Source: Yimella sp. cx-51 (GTDB lineage Bacteria; Actinomycetota; Actinomycetes; Actinomycetales; Dermatophilaceae). Taken from it: a stretch of DNA of 64,000 nt. This document shows, piece after piece, positions 1 to 8,274 of the stretch. The stretch spans positions 2,914,001-2,978,000 of the forward strand of contig NZ_CP072113.1 of the NCBI RefSeq assembly GCF_017654605.1. Reading direction: 5' to 3'. The notes under the pieces are model-generated. The model worked only from the letters and a program-made list of their open reading frames with translations. It was not told where the DNA came from and ran no database searches. Both the position numbers and the translations under genes were made by a program. Position 1 is the stretch's first letter. The number at the start of each line of letters is the position of its first letter.

Positions 1-101
1 CGTGACCGCGTTCGAGGGCGGCGGTTCGCAAGCGTTGGGTGGAGTAGGCACGCGGCGCACGGGACAGGATCGCGAGTTTCACGTGGGCACGATGCCACAC
101 T

Positions 102-587
102 GTGCGGGTGCCAGCGCGAAGCGAGTCCACCCTCACCGTCGGGTGGCGGGAGTGGGTCTCCCTTCCCGACCTTGGCGTCGACTGGATGAAGGCAAAGCTC
201 GACACCGGAGCGCGCACCTCCTCCATCCACGCCTACGACGTGGAGAAGTTCGAGCGGGACGGCGAGCGCTGGGTGCGTTTCGACATCCGGCCGTGGCAGA
301 AGTCGACCGATGACATCGTCTCGGCACAGTTGCCGGTGCACGACGAGCGCGACATCCGCAGTTCAAACGGCCAACTCCAACGACGTCTCGTGGTGTCGAC
401 CAACCTGTCGATCGCCGGGCGACGGATCCCGACGGAGTTCACCCTCACTGACCGCGACGAGATGGGCTTCCGGATGCTGGTCGGTCGAGAAGCCCTGCGC
501 CAGGGCTTCCTCGTCGACTCCGGAGCGTCCTACTGCGGCGGACGTCCCCCCCTTGCCACGCGTCGTCGCAACCGAGGACGCGCATGA
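102..587 (+). CDS. RimK-associated ATP-dependent zinc protease-type protein
   Basis: A 161-residue protein of the family annotated as ATP-dependent zinc protease (COG4067), which has a retropepsin-like fold. The diagnostic stretch is KLDTGARTSSIHA near residues 31-43, with the D-T-G-A motif of aspartic-protease-like folds, and a later MLVGREAL motif. In this family the gene usually sits beside rimK-type glutamate ligases and a desuccinylase-like hydrolase. The latter follows here with an ATGA overlap, so a rimK-like gene may lie upstream, outside the window. The start is a GTG at 102; the first 101 bases show no clear gene. The C-terminal 20 residues are Arg-rich and less typical. Confidence 0.75.
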   Translation: MRVPARSESTLTVGWREWVSLPDLGVDWMKAKLDTGARTSSIHAYDVEKFERDGERWVRFDIRPWQKSTDDIVSAQLPVHDERDIRSSNGQLQRRLVVSTNLSIAGRRIPTEFTLTDRDEMGFRMLVGREALRQGFLVDSGASYCGGRPPLATRRRNRGRA

Positions 588-1540
588 AGCGCGAGTCGTT
601 CGCGATCGGCAACGTGCGGGTGCGGGCGGGCTCCACGCAGTCGACCGAACTCCCCATCACCCGCCTGGTCACCGGCGCCGAGATCTCGTTGCCGATCCGC
701 GTGGTCCACGGCAAGTTCGACGGCCCGGTGGTCTGGGTCAACGCCGCCATCCACGGTGATGAAGTGGTGGGCGTCGAAGTTATCCGTGAAGTGCTGGCGA
801 CGTTGTCTCCCAAGGCTTTTCACGGCACGCTCATCGCGGTGCCGATCGTCAACGTCCACGGATTCCTGGCCGGAGACCGCTACCTGCCCGACCGGCGCGA
901 TCTCAACCGCAGCTTCCCCGGCTCAGCGCGCGGGTCACTCGCCGGACGGATCGCGCACCTGTTCCTGCAGGAGGTCGTGGCCAAGTGCGAGGTGGGCATC
1001 GACCTGCACACCGGGGCTGACCAGCGCACCAACCTGCCGCAGATCCGCGCCGACCTGGACGACCCGCGCACCCGCGAGCTCACCGAAGCCTTCGCGGCAC
1101 CGGTCATGCTCCACTCCGAGATCCGGGACGGCTCACTACGCCACGTCGCCGGCGAACGCGGGGCACGCGTCCTGCTCTACGAAGCGGGCGAATCCCGGCG
1201 CTTCGACGACTGGGCCATCGACGCCGGTGTGATCGGCGTGCGCCGGGTGCTGGCCGCGCTGGGCATGATCGAAGCCTTCGAGAACCAGCCCGTCGAGCCG
1301 TCCGTCGAATGCCGAGGCAGCGGCTGGGTGCGCGCCCGTCGCACCGGCATCCTGCGCCTCGACGCCCACCTCGGCCAACGGGTCACCCACGGCGAGCGAC
1401 TCGGCGCGCTCTACGACTCGTTCGGCAAGACGCTGCGCGCGGTCTACGCCGATCGCGACGGCGTCATCATCGGCCATACCAACGCGCCGCTGGTCAACTC
1501 CGGTGACGCACTCGTGCACATCGCGTCCGTAGTTGCCTGA
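584..1540 (+). CDS. Succinylglutamate desuccinylase/aspartoacylase family hydrolase
   Basis: A 318-residue zinc-dependent amidohydrolase of the AstE/AspA (M14-like) family. Visible motifs are the zinc site HGDE (about residues 57-60), DLNRSFPG (about 107-114) and DLHTGAD (about 138-144), followed by a C-terminal beta domain ending in a biotinyl-like GDALVHIASV strand. Family members remove acyl groups from amino acids; the substrate here is unknown. The start codon overlaps the stop of the upstream zinc-protease-type gene (ATGA), so the two are translationally coupled. Together with a RimK ligase this pair forms a recurrent peptide or glutamate modification locus. A perfect hairpin 10 nt after the stop probably ends the transcript. 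Confidence 0.85.
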   Translation: MKRESFAIGNVRVRAGSTQSTELPITRLVTGAEISLPIRVVHGKFDGPVVWVNAAIHGDEVVGVEVIREVLATLSPKAFHGTLIAVPIVNVHGFLAGDRYLPDRRDLNRSFPGSARGSLAGRIAHLFLQEVVAKCEVGIDLHTGADQRTNLPQIRADLDDPRTRELTEAFAAPVMLHSEIRDGSLRHVAGERGARVLLYEAGESRRFDDWAIDAGVIGVRRVLAALGMIEAFENQPVEPSVECRGSGWVRARRTGILRLDAHLGQRVTHGERLGALYDSFGKTLRAVYADRDGVIIGHTNAPLVNSGDALVHIASVVA

Positions 1541-1550
1541 CCCTCAGCAT

Positions 1551-1599
1551 CGAGTGGCCGGGCTATGAACTGGTGGCCGGGGTGTAGCCCGGCCACTCG
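1551..1599. terminator. Perfect 15-bp inverted repeat after the desuccinylase gene
   Basis: CGAGTGGCCGGGCTA at 1551-1565 is exactly complementary to 1585-1599, with a 19-nt loop. It begins 10 nt after the stop codon at 1540, so a terminator or 3'-end stabilising hairpin is likely. There is no long T run. A partial third copy (GGCCACTCG) lies at 1610-1618. Confidence 0.7.
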
Positions 1600-1631
1600 T
1601 TCACAGTCCGGCCACTCGGCGAAGAGCGAGT

Positions 1632-1761
1632 CACTCGCGTACGCGGCCTCGTCGAAGGGGACGTCCTTGAAGGTCCAGCCGCCGTGCGGGTGCTCTCCGC
1701 CTCCCGGTGCCTCGACGACTCCGTCAGCGGACACGAATTCGGTGACGATGAGTTGGCGCAC
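1632..1761 (-). pseudogene. 5' fragment of a dihydrofolate-reductase-family (RibD C-terminal-like) gene
   Basis: Reading leftward from a GTG at 1761, with a good ribosome site (AAGGAG, 5 nt away), the frame gives MRQLIVTEFVSADGVVEAPG, then a GGEHPHGGWTFKDV stretch and FDEAAYA. This is the standard N-terminus of DHFR-family (YwjB/RibD-like) reductases of about 180-210 residues. Family resemblance stops after about 43 residues. The frame then runs into the intergenic hairpin at 1551-1599 and finally the desuccinylase gene. The 3' three quarters of the gene are missing, so this is a decayed remnant. The right limit of the similarity is approximate. Confidence 0.6.
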
Positions 1762-1977
1762 TACTTCTCCTTGATCTCAGGTTTCACGGCGTCCGGGGCG
1801 GGCGATCGATGCCTCGCCGTCTGGCGCACGTGCCCGGTCATCGGTATAGACCCTCCCGCGCGCCGAAACTCATCGCTGTTCGGCGAACAAACCGTAGATC
1901 TGCCCGCGGAGTGGTTAAGACTGTGCGGCTCTGGTCAGATGGCACGACGAAGGAACCCGGGCGACGAGGAGACGCAG

Positions 1978-2352
1978 ATGAGTAGATCTGAGACCTTGGT
2001 GCTGATGCTCTGCCTCTCGGCATCGAACGCAATCGTCGCGGTCGCCCTGGGATGGACGACCTCCGCAGCTGCCGACGGACGCTTGAAGCTCAACACGATC
2101 GCCGGCATCCGCACTGCTCGGACGATGCGCTTGCCTGCCGGCTGGCGGGCCGGTCACGCGGCGGCTTGGCCCCGCGTCCGCATGCTGGTGGCGACCACCA
2201 TTGCCTGCACCGGGATGGCGTGGTTGCTGTTCCTCGCCGACCAGCTGATCGCTGCAGTCGTCTTCGTCGCAGCTCCCAGCGTGCTCGTGGTGCTCACGGC
2301 CTGGCCGATCGCGCGCATCGCCGGTGATGCAGCCGACGCCGCGAACGAGTGA
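1978..2352 (+). CDS. SdpI/YhfL-family membrane protein
   Basis: A 124-residue integral membrane protein. The central stretch LNTIAGIRTARTMRLPAGW followed by RAGHAAAWPR matches the SdpI family signature (N-x-x-h-G-I-R-T-x-x-T ... W ... H-x-x-A-W). Three hydrophobic segments are visible: the N-terminus, about residues 66-87, and about 88-110. SdpI of Bacillus confers immunity to a toxic peptide; short actinobacterial relatives have unknown roles. The ATG at 1978 is preceded by GAGGAG, which sets the start. The gene is converging with gdx, whose stop is 10 nt away. Confidence 0.7.
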   Translation: MSRSETLVLMLCLSASNAIVAVALGWTTSAAADGRLKLNTIAGIRTARTMRLPAGWRAGHAAAWPRVRMLVATTIACTGMAWLLFLADQLIAAVVFVAAPSVLVVLTAWPIARIAGDAADAANE

Positions 2353-2361
2353 AGGCTGCGG

Positions 2362-2676
2362 TCAGTGGGTGAGCTTGAGCCCGATCACGCAACCGACGAT
2401 GCCGGCCAGGAAGAGCACCTTCAGCGCTGAGACCGGCTCCTCACCCGTGGCCATCGCATAGGCGACCGTGAGCACGGCGCCGATGCCGACCCAGACTGCG
2501 TAGGCGGTGCCGACCGGGAGATCCTTCATCGCGACGGCGAGCCCGACCATGCTGGCGAGGCAGGCGACGACGAAAACGGCGGTGGGAACGGGGCGGCTGA
2601 AGCCTTCGGACTTGCCCAACGCGGTGGCCCAGACGGCCTCCAACATGCCGGAGACGACCAGAACGATCCATGCCAT
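2362..2676 (-). CDS. gdx: Guanidinium exporter Gdx (SugE-type SMR transporter)
   Basis: A 104-residue small multidrug resistance protein with four predicted membrane helices. The start MAWIVLVVSGMLEAVWATAL carries the essential membrane glutamate (Glu13), and GTAYAVWVGIGAVLT in helix 3 matches the SugE/Gdx branch. This branch exports guanidinium in exchange for protons. The ATG at 2676 is chosen because GAAGG lies 9 nt upstream; the GTG at 2685 is too close to it. A guanidine-III riboswitch overlaps the leader directly upstream, which supports guanidinium as the substrate over quaternary ammonium drugs. Confidence 0.93.
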   Translation of the reverse strand: MAWIVLVVSGMLEAVWATALGKSEGFSRPVPTAVFVVACLASMVGLAVAMKDLPVGTAYAVWVGIGAVLTVAYAMATGEEPVSALKVLFLAGIVGCVIGLKLTH

Positions 2677-2692
2677 GACGATCACCCTTCAT

Positions 2693-2735
2693 GGGCCGTC
2701 TTGTCGCTGACCGGGTACGGCACCCCTCGTCCGGG
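2693..2735 (-). promoter_or_regulatory. Guanidine-III riboswitch (ykkC-III) in the gdx leader
   Basis: On the minus strand the leader reads CCGGACGAGGGGTGCCGTAC directly followed by CCGGTCAGCGACAAGACGGC. This is very close to the ykkC-III/guanidine-III consensus, in which CCGGACGAGG, GCCGUACCCGGUCAG and GACAAGACGGC are the conserved blocks forming the pseudoknot. The 3' block GACGGCCC lies 14-20 nt before the gdx start codon and next to the ribosome site. Ligand binding would therefore free the ribosome site, as known for this class. It was assigned by recognising the consensus by eye. Confidence 0.9.
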
Positions 2736-2809
2736 ACCTTGTTGAAAGGCTCTGTTTCGAAGGTCTCACATGCCGATTCCCCGGGCAAGTCCAAACCATC
2801 AGGGCGCGA

Positions 2810-3409
2810 CTAGTGCGCCGAACGCCGCCCGGTCGTGGACGCGAAACCCAGCCAGGTGTGCTGGTTGCCAGCCCAGCACCAGCCGACCTTCACCGCTCCC
2901 TTGCGCTCGCGCCCGTCCCGACCGGTACCGCCGCTGATCCACAGAGCGGGAGTGCGGGCGTCCAATTTCTTACCTTTCTGCTTGCGCGAACCGATGCACA
3001 TGAAGCAGTGATTCGGTTGCAGCACTGCAGGATCAGCGAGCAACCAGCTGATTCCCTCACTGATGGTGAGCGGAGAGCGACCACGAGAGATGAGCTCCGG
3101 GAGGGATTCATCCGGCGACCAGTTGCGCAGGTCGTCGCCGCGATCGAGGCCGGTGATGCGGTACATCGGCGCCTCCGGCACCTCCACGCTCGACAGCGGC
3201 ACGAAGTCTTCGAGATCGGTCAGGTCTTCCACCACGAAGCCTGGCTTGCCACCGTGCAGCAGCAACGGCGCCAGCCGGCTCGGCGCGATGAATGTCGCGC
3301 TCACCACGAGCACACCCGGGCCGGACGGCGCCAACTCGCGAAAGCGTTCGGCGGTCACCCCGGCCATGTCCGGCAGCCCCAGTTCCACCAAATGTTCGAC
3401 GTCCTGCAT
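2810..3409 (-). CDS. DUF5701 family protein
   Basis: A roughly 199-residue cytoplasmic protein beginning MQDVEHLVELGLPDMAGV. It resembles the actinobacterial DUF5701 family, whose members share an MxD..HLVxLGxPxMAG start and a later NHCFMCIGSRKQKGK block; the latter is present near residues 148-162. No catalytic residues can be named and the function is unknown. The ATG at 3409 is preceded by GGGAG at 5 nt, which is better placed than for the GTG at 3412. It is divergent from the CNNM transporter pair. Confidence 0.7.
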   Translation of the reverse strand: MQDVEHLVELGLPDMAGVTAERFRELAPSGPGVLVVSATFIAPSRLAPLLLHGGKPGFVVEDLTDLEDFVPLSSVEVPEAPMYRITGLDRGDDLRNWSPDESLPELISRGRSPLTISEGISWLLADPAVLQPNHCFMCIGSRKQKGKKLDARTPALWISGGTGRDGRERKGAVKVGWCWAGNQHTWLGFASTTGRRSAH

Positions 3410-3591
3410 CACTGCTCCCTTCGCCGAGAGTGCTCAACGCGGGCCGTTCCGGATGCGTTCCGCCGGCTCGGACGAACGCGCCACTTCACGTCCGGAACCG
3501 GACGCTTCGCATCTACGTTGTGTGGACGACGGCCGCCCGCCGTCGCGGCACGTATCCTGATGCGGTCAGCCCGCCCCTCGACGAAGAGACC

Positions 3592-3654
3592 ATGGACGAC
3601 CAACCCCCGCATACCGGCCCCACCCCTGCTCACCTTGCTGAGGCCGACCGATGA
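3592..3654 (+). CDS. Possible 20-codon proline-rich leader peptide
   Basis: A short frame encodes MDDQPPHTGPTPAHLAEADR (4 prolines in 20 residues). Its stop overlaps the start of the downstream CNNM transporter (CGATGAGC). A purine stretch (GAAGAG) precedes the ATG at 3592. Proline-containing leader peptides control Mg2+ transporter genes in enterobacteria (mgtL); an equivalent role here is only a hypothesis. The frame could also be chance, or serve only to couple translation of the transporter, which lacks a strong ribosome site of its own. Confidence 0.35.
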   Translation: MDDQPPHTGPTPAHLAEADR

Positions 3655-5036
3655 GCATTGTGCTCTCGCTCCTGGCCGGCGTCGTGATCGTCGGGCTCAT
3701 CACCGTCGCGACCGCATACTTCGTCGCGCAGGAATTCGCCTACATGGCGGTCGACCGGTCGAAGCTGACCGCCGCCGCACAAGGCGGTGACGACGAGGCC
3801 GAACGCGCGTTGGGCATCACGCGCCGCACCAGCTTCATGCTTTCCGGCGCCCAACTCGGCATCACCGTCACCGGACTGCTGGTCGGTTATGTCGCCGAAC
3901 CGCTCATCGGTGTGGCGCTCGGCGAGGTCGGCGCCGGCCTCGGCCTGTCGATGGGTATCGCTCTGGCGGTGGGCAGCGTGCTCGCACTGCTGTTCTCCAC
4001 CTTCGTCCAGATGCTCTTCGGTGAGCTCTTTCCCAAGAACTACGCCATCGCCAGGGCCGACCAGATGTCGCGCCGCCTGTCGCGTTCGACACAGATCTAC
4101 CTGACCATCTTCGGTCCGGTGATCTGGGTCTTCGACAAGGCCGCCGAGATCTTCCTGCGGATGCTGAAGATCGAGCCTGTGCACGACGTCGAGCACTCCG
4201 CCACCGCGATCGACCTAGAACACGTGGTGCAGGAGTCGCGCGACCGCGGCGACCTCTCCCCCGAACTTTCCACCGTGCTCGACCGCATCCTCGACTTCCC
4301 TCGTCAGGACGTCGAGCACGCGATGATGCCGCGAGCGCGGGTCGACGTCGTACGTGACACCGCGACCATCGGTGAAGTGCGCGAACTCATGGCCACCGGC
4401 CACACCCGCTACCCCGTGCTGGACGACGAGGAGCACATCCTCGGCGTGGTGCACCTGGTGGACGTGCTGGGCGATGTCGACCTGGCCGACCCGGTGACGG
4501 TCATCGCGCGTCCGCCGCTGGTGCTGGCCGCACTCATGGACCTGCCCGACGCCCTCGAGCAGATGGACGACGACCGGGAGGTGCTGGCCTGTGTCGTGGA
4601 CGAATACGGCGGCTTCGCCGGCATCCTGACGATGGAAGATCTCGCCGAGGAAATCGTCGGCGAACTCACTGACGAGCACGACCCGGACGACGAGTCGTAC
4701 GTGCCCGTGCCGGACGACGGCATTTGGGTGATGGGCGGCGATGTGCACATCGACGAGATCGAGCGTTCGCTGCAGGTCGACCTGCCCGAAGGTGATTACG
4801 AGACGGTTGCTGGTCTGGTGATCGACGCCCATGGGTCGCTGCCGGAGGAAGGCGAAGTGGTCGACATCGAATTGCCGATCGACCCGGCCGATCTCGCCGA
4901 AGACGAGGAGCCCGAGCCGCAGATCCTGCGGGCCGAGGTGCTGGAGGTGGAGCGTTACGTGCCCACGCGCGTCCGGCTCACCCTTCCCGAAACTGATGCC
5001 GTCACGTCCGAGGCCGCCGAGGAGGAGCAGCGATGA
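3651..5036 (+). CDS. CNNM/CorC-type (hemolysin family) membrane transporter, first copy
   Basis: A 461-residue protein with the full CNNM/CorC layout. It has an N-terminal DUF21 membrane domain (about residues 1-190, with QLGITVTGLL and ELFPKNYAIA), a CBS pair (about 215-340, with MMPRARVDVV and DEYGGFAGILTMEDL), and a C-terminal CorC_HlyC domain (about 355-440). Relatives mediate Mg2+ or Co2+ handling at the cytoplasmic membrane. The acidic tail (about 410-425) is typical. It ends with an ATGA overlap into a second, shorter CNNM gene, so the two probably form a heteromeric unit. A 20-codon leader frame overlaps its start. Confidence 0.9.
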   Translation: MSIVLSLLAGVVIVGLITVATAYFVAQEFAYMAVDRSKLTAAAQGGDDEAERALGITRRTSFMLSGAQLGITVTGLLVGYVAEPLIGVALGEVGAGLGLSMGIALAVGSVLALLFSTFVQMLFGELFPKNYAIARADQMSRRLSRSTQIYLTIFGPVIWVFDKAAEIFLRMLKIEPVHDVEHSATAIDLEHVVQESRDRGDLSPELSTVLDRILDFPRQDVEHAMMPRARVDVVRDTATIGEVRELMATGHTRYPVLDDEEHILGVVHLVDVLGDVDLADPVTVIARPPLVLAALMDLPDALEQMDDDREVLACVVDEYGGFAGILTMEDLAEEIVGELTDEHDPDDESYVPVPDDGIWVMGGDVHIDEIERSLQVDLPEGDYETVAGLVIDAHGSLPEEGEVVDIELPIDPADLAEDEEPEPQILRAEVLEVERYVPTRVRLTLPETDAVTSEAAEEEQR

Positions 5037-6049
5037 GCACTCCTGTCGTCCTGGTGGTCACGACCCTGATCATCGTGCTGAGCGCCTTCTTCGTGGCGAC
5101 CGAGTTCTCCCTCATGGCCGCCCGCCGTCACCGGCTGGAGGAGATGGCCGGCAACTCCCGTTCTGCTCGGGCCGCCCTGCGCAGTTCGGGTGAACTCACG
5201 CTGCTGCTGGCCGGTTCGCAGTTGGGCATCACGATGTGCACCCTCGCGCTCGGTGCCATCACCAAACCGGCAGTGCACCACTGGCTGATGCCGGTGCTGG
5301 AATCGACGGGTGCGCCACGCACCGTCGCCGACGTCGCATCGTTCATCCTTGCGCTGATCATCGTCACCTTCCTGCACCTGGTGATCGGTGAAATGGCACC
5401 GAAGTCATGGGCCATCGCTCACCCGGAACTCTCGGCAACGGTGCTCGCCATCCTGATGCGCGGCTTCATGTGGCTCACCCGGCCCGTGCTGCGCGTGCTC
5501 AACGAAGCCGCGAACCGGCTCGTGCGCAAATTCGGGGTGGAGCCGGTCGACGAACTCACCATCGCCGGCGATCCGCAAGCTCTACGTGCGCTGGTCGAAC
5601 ACTCGGCGAATGTGGGCGCACTCGAACTCGGTTACCACGCGTCCATCACCCGGGCTCTCGTGCTGGAAGAGCTCACCGTCGGCGACCTGCTGAAGAAGGG
5701 CGACCAGATCACCGCCGTCGCTGGCTCGGCCACGGTGCGGGACGTGCAGGAAGCCACCCGCCGCAGCGGTCACCTCCGTGTGGTGCTGCGCGACGGGGAG
5801 GCGGTGCGCGGATATGTGCACGTGCGCGACACCCTCGCCGGCTTCGACCTCGACGATTTCGCCGGACATCTGGCGCGGCCTGTGGTCGAACTGCCCCGCA
5901 GCACCCCGTTGCACGAGGCGATCGCTCGGATGCAGGAGACCAGCACTCAGCTGGCCACCGTGCGCAACGGCGAGAAGCTGCTGGGTGTCGTCACGCTTAC
6001 CGACATTGTGCCGAGCCTGCTGCCGCGCGGCGTGGAGTCGCATGACTGA
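5033..6049 (+). CDS. CNNM/CorC-type membrane transporter, second copy
   Basis: A 338-residue paralogue of the preceding gene, sharing its ATGA junction. DUF21 occupies about residues 1-190 (FFVATEFSLMAARRHRLEEM and the motif EMAPKSWAIAHPEL). A CBS pair follows to about residue 330. The C-terminal CorC_HlyC domain of the first copy is absent. Tandem long and short CNNM genes are common in Actinomycetota. Ion specificity cannot be read from the sequence. Confidence 0.88.
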   Translation: MSTPVVLVVTTLIIVLSAFFVATEFSLMAARRHRLEEMAGNSRSARAALRSSGELTLLLAGSQLGITMCTLALGAITKPAVHHWLMPVLESTGAPRTVADVASFILALIIVTFLHLVIGEMAPKSWAIAHPELSATVLAILMRGFMWLTRPVLRVLNEAANRLVRKFGVEPVDELTIAGDPQALRALVEHSANVGALELGYHASITRALVLEELTVGDLLKKGDQITAVAGSATVRDVQEATRRSGHLRVVLRDGEAVRGYVHVRDTLAGFDLDDFAGHLARPVVELPRSTPLHEAIARMQETSTQLATVRNGEKLLGVVTLTDIVPSLLPRGVESHD

Positions 6050-6113
6050 GGCTCGGGGTGGCCCGCGCGCCTGAACGCCCTCGATGACGAGAAGGGTTCG
6101 CCGGTGTTCTCGG

Positions 6114-6296
6114 CTATGCCGAGCGCTTCGTCGCGGAGTCGGCGAGGGCTTTGATCCGCTCGGGCACGGGATCACCGGTGGCCTTACTCGCGGTGACGAA
6201 AACCTTGGCGGCAGCGATCTGGTTAGCCCGGGAGACCGTGCGACGACCTGAAGCTCCGTTGCGGGCTGCTGAGACCTTCGGTTCCGGCTTCGACAT
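6114..6296 (-). CDS. Small basic hypothetical protein
   Basis: A 60-residue protein beginning MSKPEPKVSAARNGASGRR, rich in Lys, Arg, Ala and Ser, with no membrane segment. A strong ribosome site (GAGGAG, 8 nt before the ATG at 6296) supports it as a real gene. I do not recognise the family. It lies alone between the CNNM pair and fadD. Confidence 0.55.
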   Translation of the reverse strand: MSKPEPKVSAARNGASGRRTVSRANQIAAAKVFVTASKATGDPVPERIKALADSATKRSA

Positions 6297-6353
6297 CACT
6301 GACGCTCCTCACTGTCTGACATCAAGTGTGGGCAAACGTCCGCGCCAGCAGAT

Positions 6354-8174
6354 CTACTTGCCGTAGAGGGCGGCGATCTGGTCGGCGTACTTCTCCTCGA
6401 CCACGTGACGCTTGATCTTCATCGTGGCGGTGAGTTCGCCGGTCTCCTCGGTGAAGTCGTGCGGCAGGACAACGAACTTCCGGATGCCTTCGGCCTTGGA
6501 CACCATCGCGCTCGCCTCGTCCACCGCCACCTGGATCTCGGCGAGCAACTGCGGATCGTCGATGAGGTTGTCGGTCGACTTGTCATTGGCCTTGGCCCAA
6601 TTCGCCACGCCCTCTTCGTCGAGGGTGACCAGTGCAGCTACGAAGGGCCGGCCCTCGCCGACGAGCATCGCGTGACCGATCACCTCGTGCGAGCGCAGTT
6701 GCTCCTCCATGGGGCCGGGCACGATGTTCTTGCCGCCGGCAGTCACCAGGATTTCCTTGGCGCGGCCGGTGATGCGCAGGTAGCCGTCGGCGTCCAGCGC
6801 ACCGAGGTCGCCGGTCTTGAACCAGCCGTCGTCGAAGGCGTCCTGCGTGGCCTGTTCGTTGTCCCAGTAGCGGGTGAAGACGACCGGACCCTTGAGTTCG
6901 ATCTCACCGTTGTCGGCGATGCGAACCCCGTTGCCCGAGACCGGACGGCCGACGGTGCCGATGCGCTGGCAGCCCGGGCCGTTGACGGTGATCGCGGCGC
7001 AGGTTTCGGTGAGGCCGTACCCCTCGTAGGCCGGAACGCCGATCCCGCGGAAGAAGTGGCTGAGGGTCTCGCCGAGAGCACCACCACCGGTGATCGCCGT
7101 ACCGCAGCGACCGCCCATCGCGGCGCGCACCTTGCTGAAGACCAGCTTGTCGAAAAGCTTGTGCTCGGCGCGCAAGCGCAGGCTCGGCTTGACCGCGTCG
7201 TCCAGCCCGTCGTTGCCCTGCGCCTTGCTCCACTCGATGGCCACACGCTCAGCCCGGCGGAAGATCTCGGCCTTGACCGGACCTCCGGCGATCGCCTTCG
7301 CACGCACCCCGCCGTGCACCTTCTCCAACACCCGCGGCACGCACAGGATCATGTCGGGCTTGAACGACTCGAACTTGTCGATGATCGTCTTGAAGTCGCC
7401 CCAGAATCCGACCGTGGCGCCGCCTTCGTAGGCGGCGTAGGTGACGGCCCGGGCCAGGACGTGCGCCAGCGGCAGGAACATCAGGGTGCGGCGGCCGACC
7501 TTGGCCACCGACACACCCACCGGGTGCACGAGCACACCGCGGGCCTCGGCAAGCAAGTTGCCGTGCGTGATGACGCAGCCCTTCGGGCGTCCCGTGGTGC
7601 CGGAGGTGTAGATCAAGGACGCCGGTGAGTCGATGGTGAGCGCGGCGAGGCGTTCGTCGACCACTTCGTCACCGAGGTCGACGCCGCGGCGGCGCAGGAT
7701 GCCCACGGCACCCTCGTCGATCATCATCAGCTCGGCATCGTGCAGGTCGGCGGCCACCAGTGCGTCGGCGGCGATCTCGTTCTCCACCAGGAGAATTCGC
7801 GCAGCGGAGTTCTGGACGATCCATTCCACCTGGGCGGGGGCGGACGACGGGTAGATCGGCACGGTGGCGCCACCGGCGGCCCAGATGGCGGCGTCCAGCA
7901 GGATCCACTCGTACCGGGTGTTGGCCATGAGCGCGACCCGATCGCCCAACTCGACACCGGAGGCGATGAAGCCCTTGGCGACAGCTTTCACCTCGGCCAG
8001 GAAACGCTCGGCAGTGATCGGCAGCCACTGGCCGTGCTCGAAACGCTCGAAGCTGATGTGCTGCGGACGCTCAGCCGCGCGCCGCCATGGAAGGCGCGCC
8101 AGGATGCCGTCGTCGTCGAGCGTGAACTCCTGCTCGACCGTGTATTCCTTCAGCGCGCTGCTGGTGTTGGCCAT
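6354..8174 (-). CDS. fadD: Long-chain fatty-acid--CoA ligase (FadD15-like AMP-forming)
   Basis: A 606-residue acyl-activating enzyme that converts fatty acid, ATP and CoA to acyl-CoA, AMP and PPi. The AMP-binding motif LIYTSGTTGRPKG is at about residues 187-199, and the later GYGLTETCAAITVN, GWFKTGDLGALDADGYL and GRAKEILVTAGGKNIVP motifs are intact. Length and layout match the FadD15/bubblegum-type ligases of Actinomycetota. The ATG at 8174 has GGGAG 6 nt upstream. A thiolase gene lies upstream on the same strand, separated by a hairpin at 8275-8338, so the two are probably separate transcripts of fatty-acid metabolism. Confidence 0.92.
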   Translation of the reverse strand: MANTSSALKEYTVEQEFTLDDDGILARLPWRRAAERPQHISFERFEHGQWLPITAERFLAEVKAVAKGFIASGVELGDRVALMANTRYEWILLDAAIWAAGGATVPIYPSSAPAQVEWIVQNSAARILLVENEIAADALVAADLHDAELMMIDEGAVGILRRRGVDLGDEVVDERLAALTIDSPASLIYTSGTTGRPKGCVITHGNLLAEARGVLVHPVGVSVAKVGRRTLMFLPLAHVLARAVTYAAYEGGATVGFWGDFKTIIDKFESFKPDMILCVPRVLEKVHGGVRAKAIAGGPVKAEIFRRAERVAIEWSKAQGNDGLDDAVKPSLRLRAEHKLFDKLVFSKVRAAMGGRCGTAITGGGALGETLSHFFRGIGVPAYEGYGLTETCAAITVNGPGCQRIGTVGRPVSGNGVRIADNGEIELKGPVVFTRYWDNEQATQDAFDDGWFKTGDLGALDADGYLRITGRAKEILVTAGGKNIVPGPMEEQLRSHEVIGHAMLVGEGRPFVAALVTLDEEGVANWAKANDKSTDNLIDDPQLLAEIQVAVDEASAMVSKAEGIRKFVVLPHDFTEETGELTATMKIKRHVVEEKYADQIAALYGK

Positions 8175-8274
8175 CTCGTTCTCCCCCGATTGCGGCCCGT
8201 TGGTGACCGCGAAACGCTACCAACCGAGAAGCCCGACGCGCATACGCGCCTGCTCGTCGTGGGGCCCGGGCCCG

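Noticed and set aside
3292-3654. 120-codon frame reading into the CNNM start
   Set aside because: Its upstream part lies opposite the DUF5701 gene and looks random; only the last 20 codons, with their own ATG, are worth keeping as a leader candidate.
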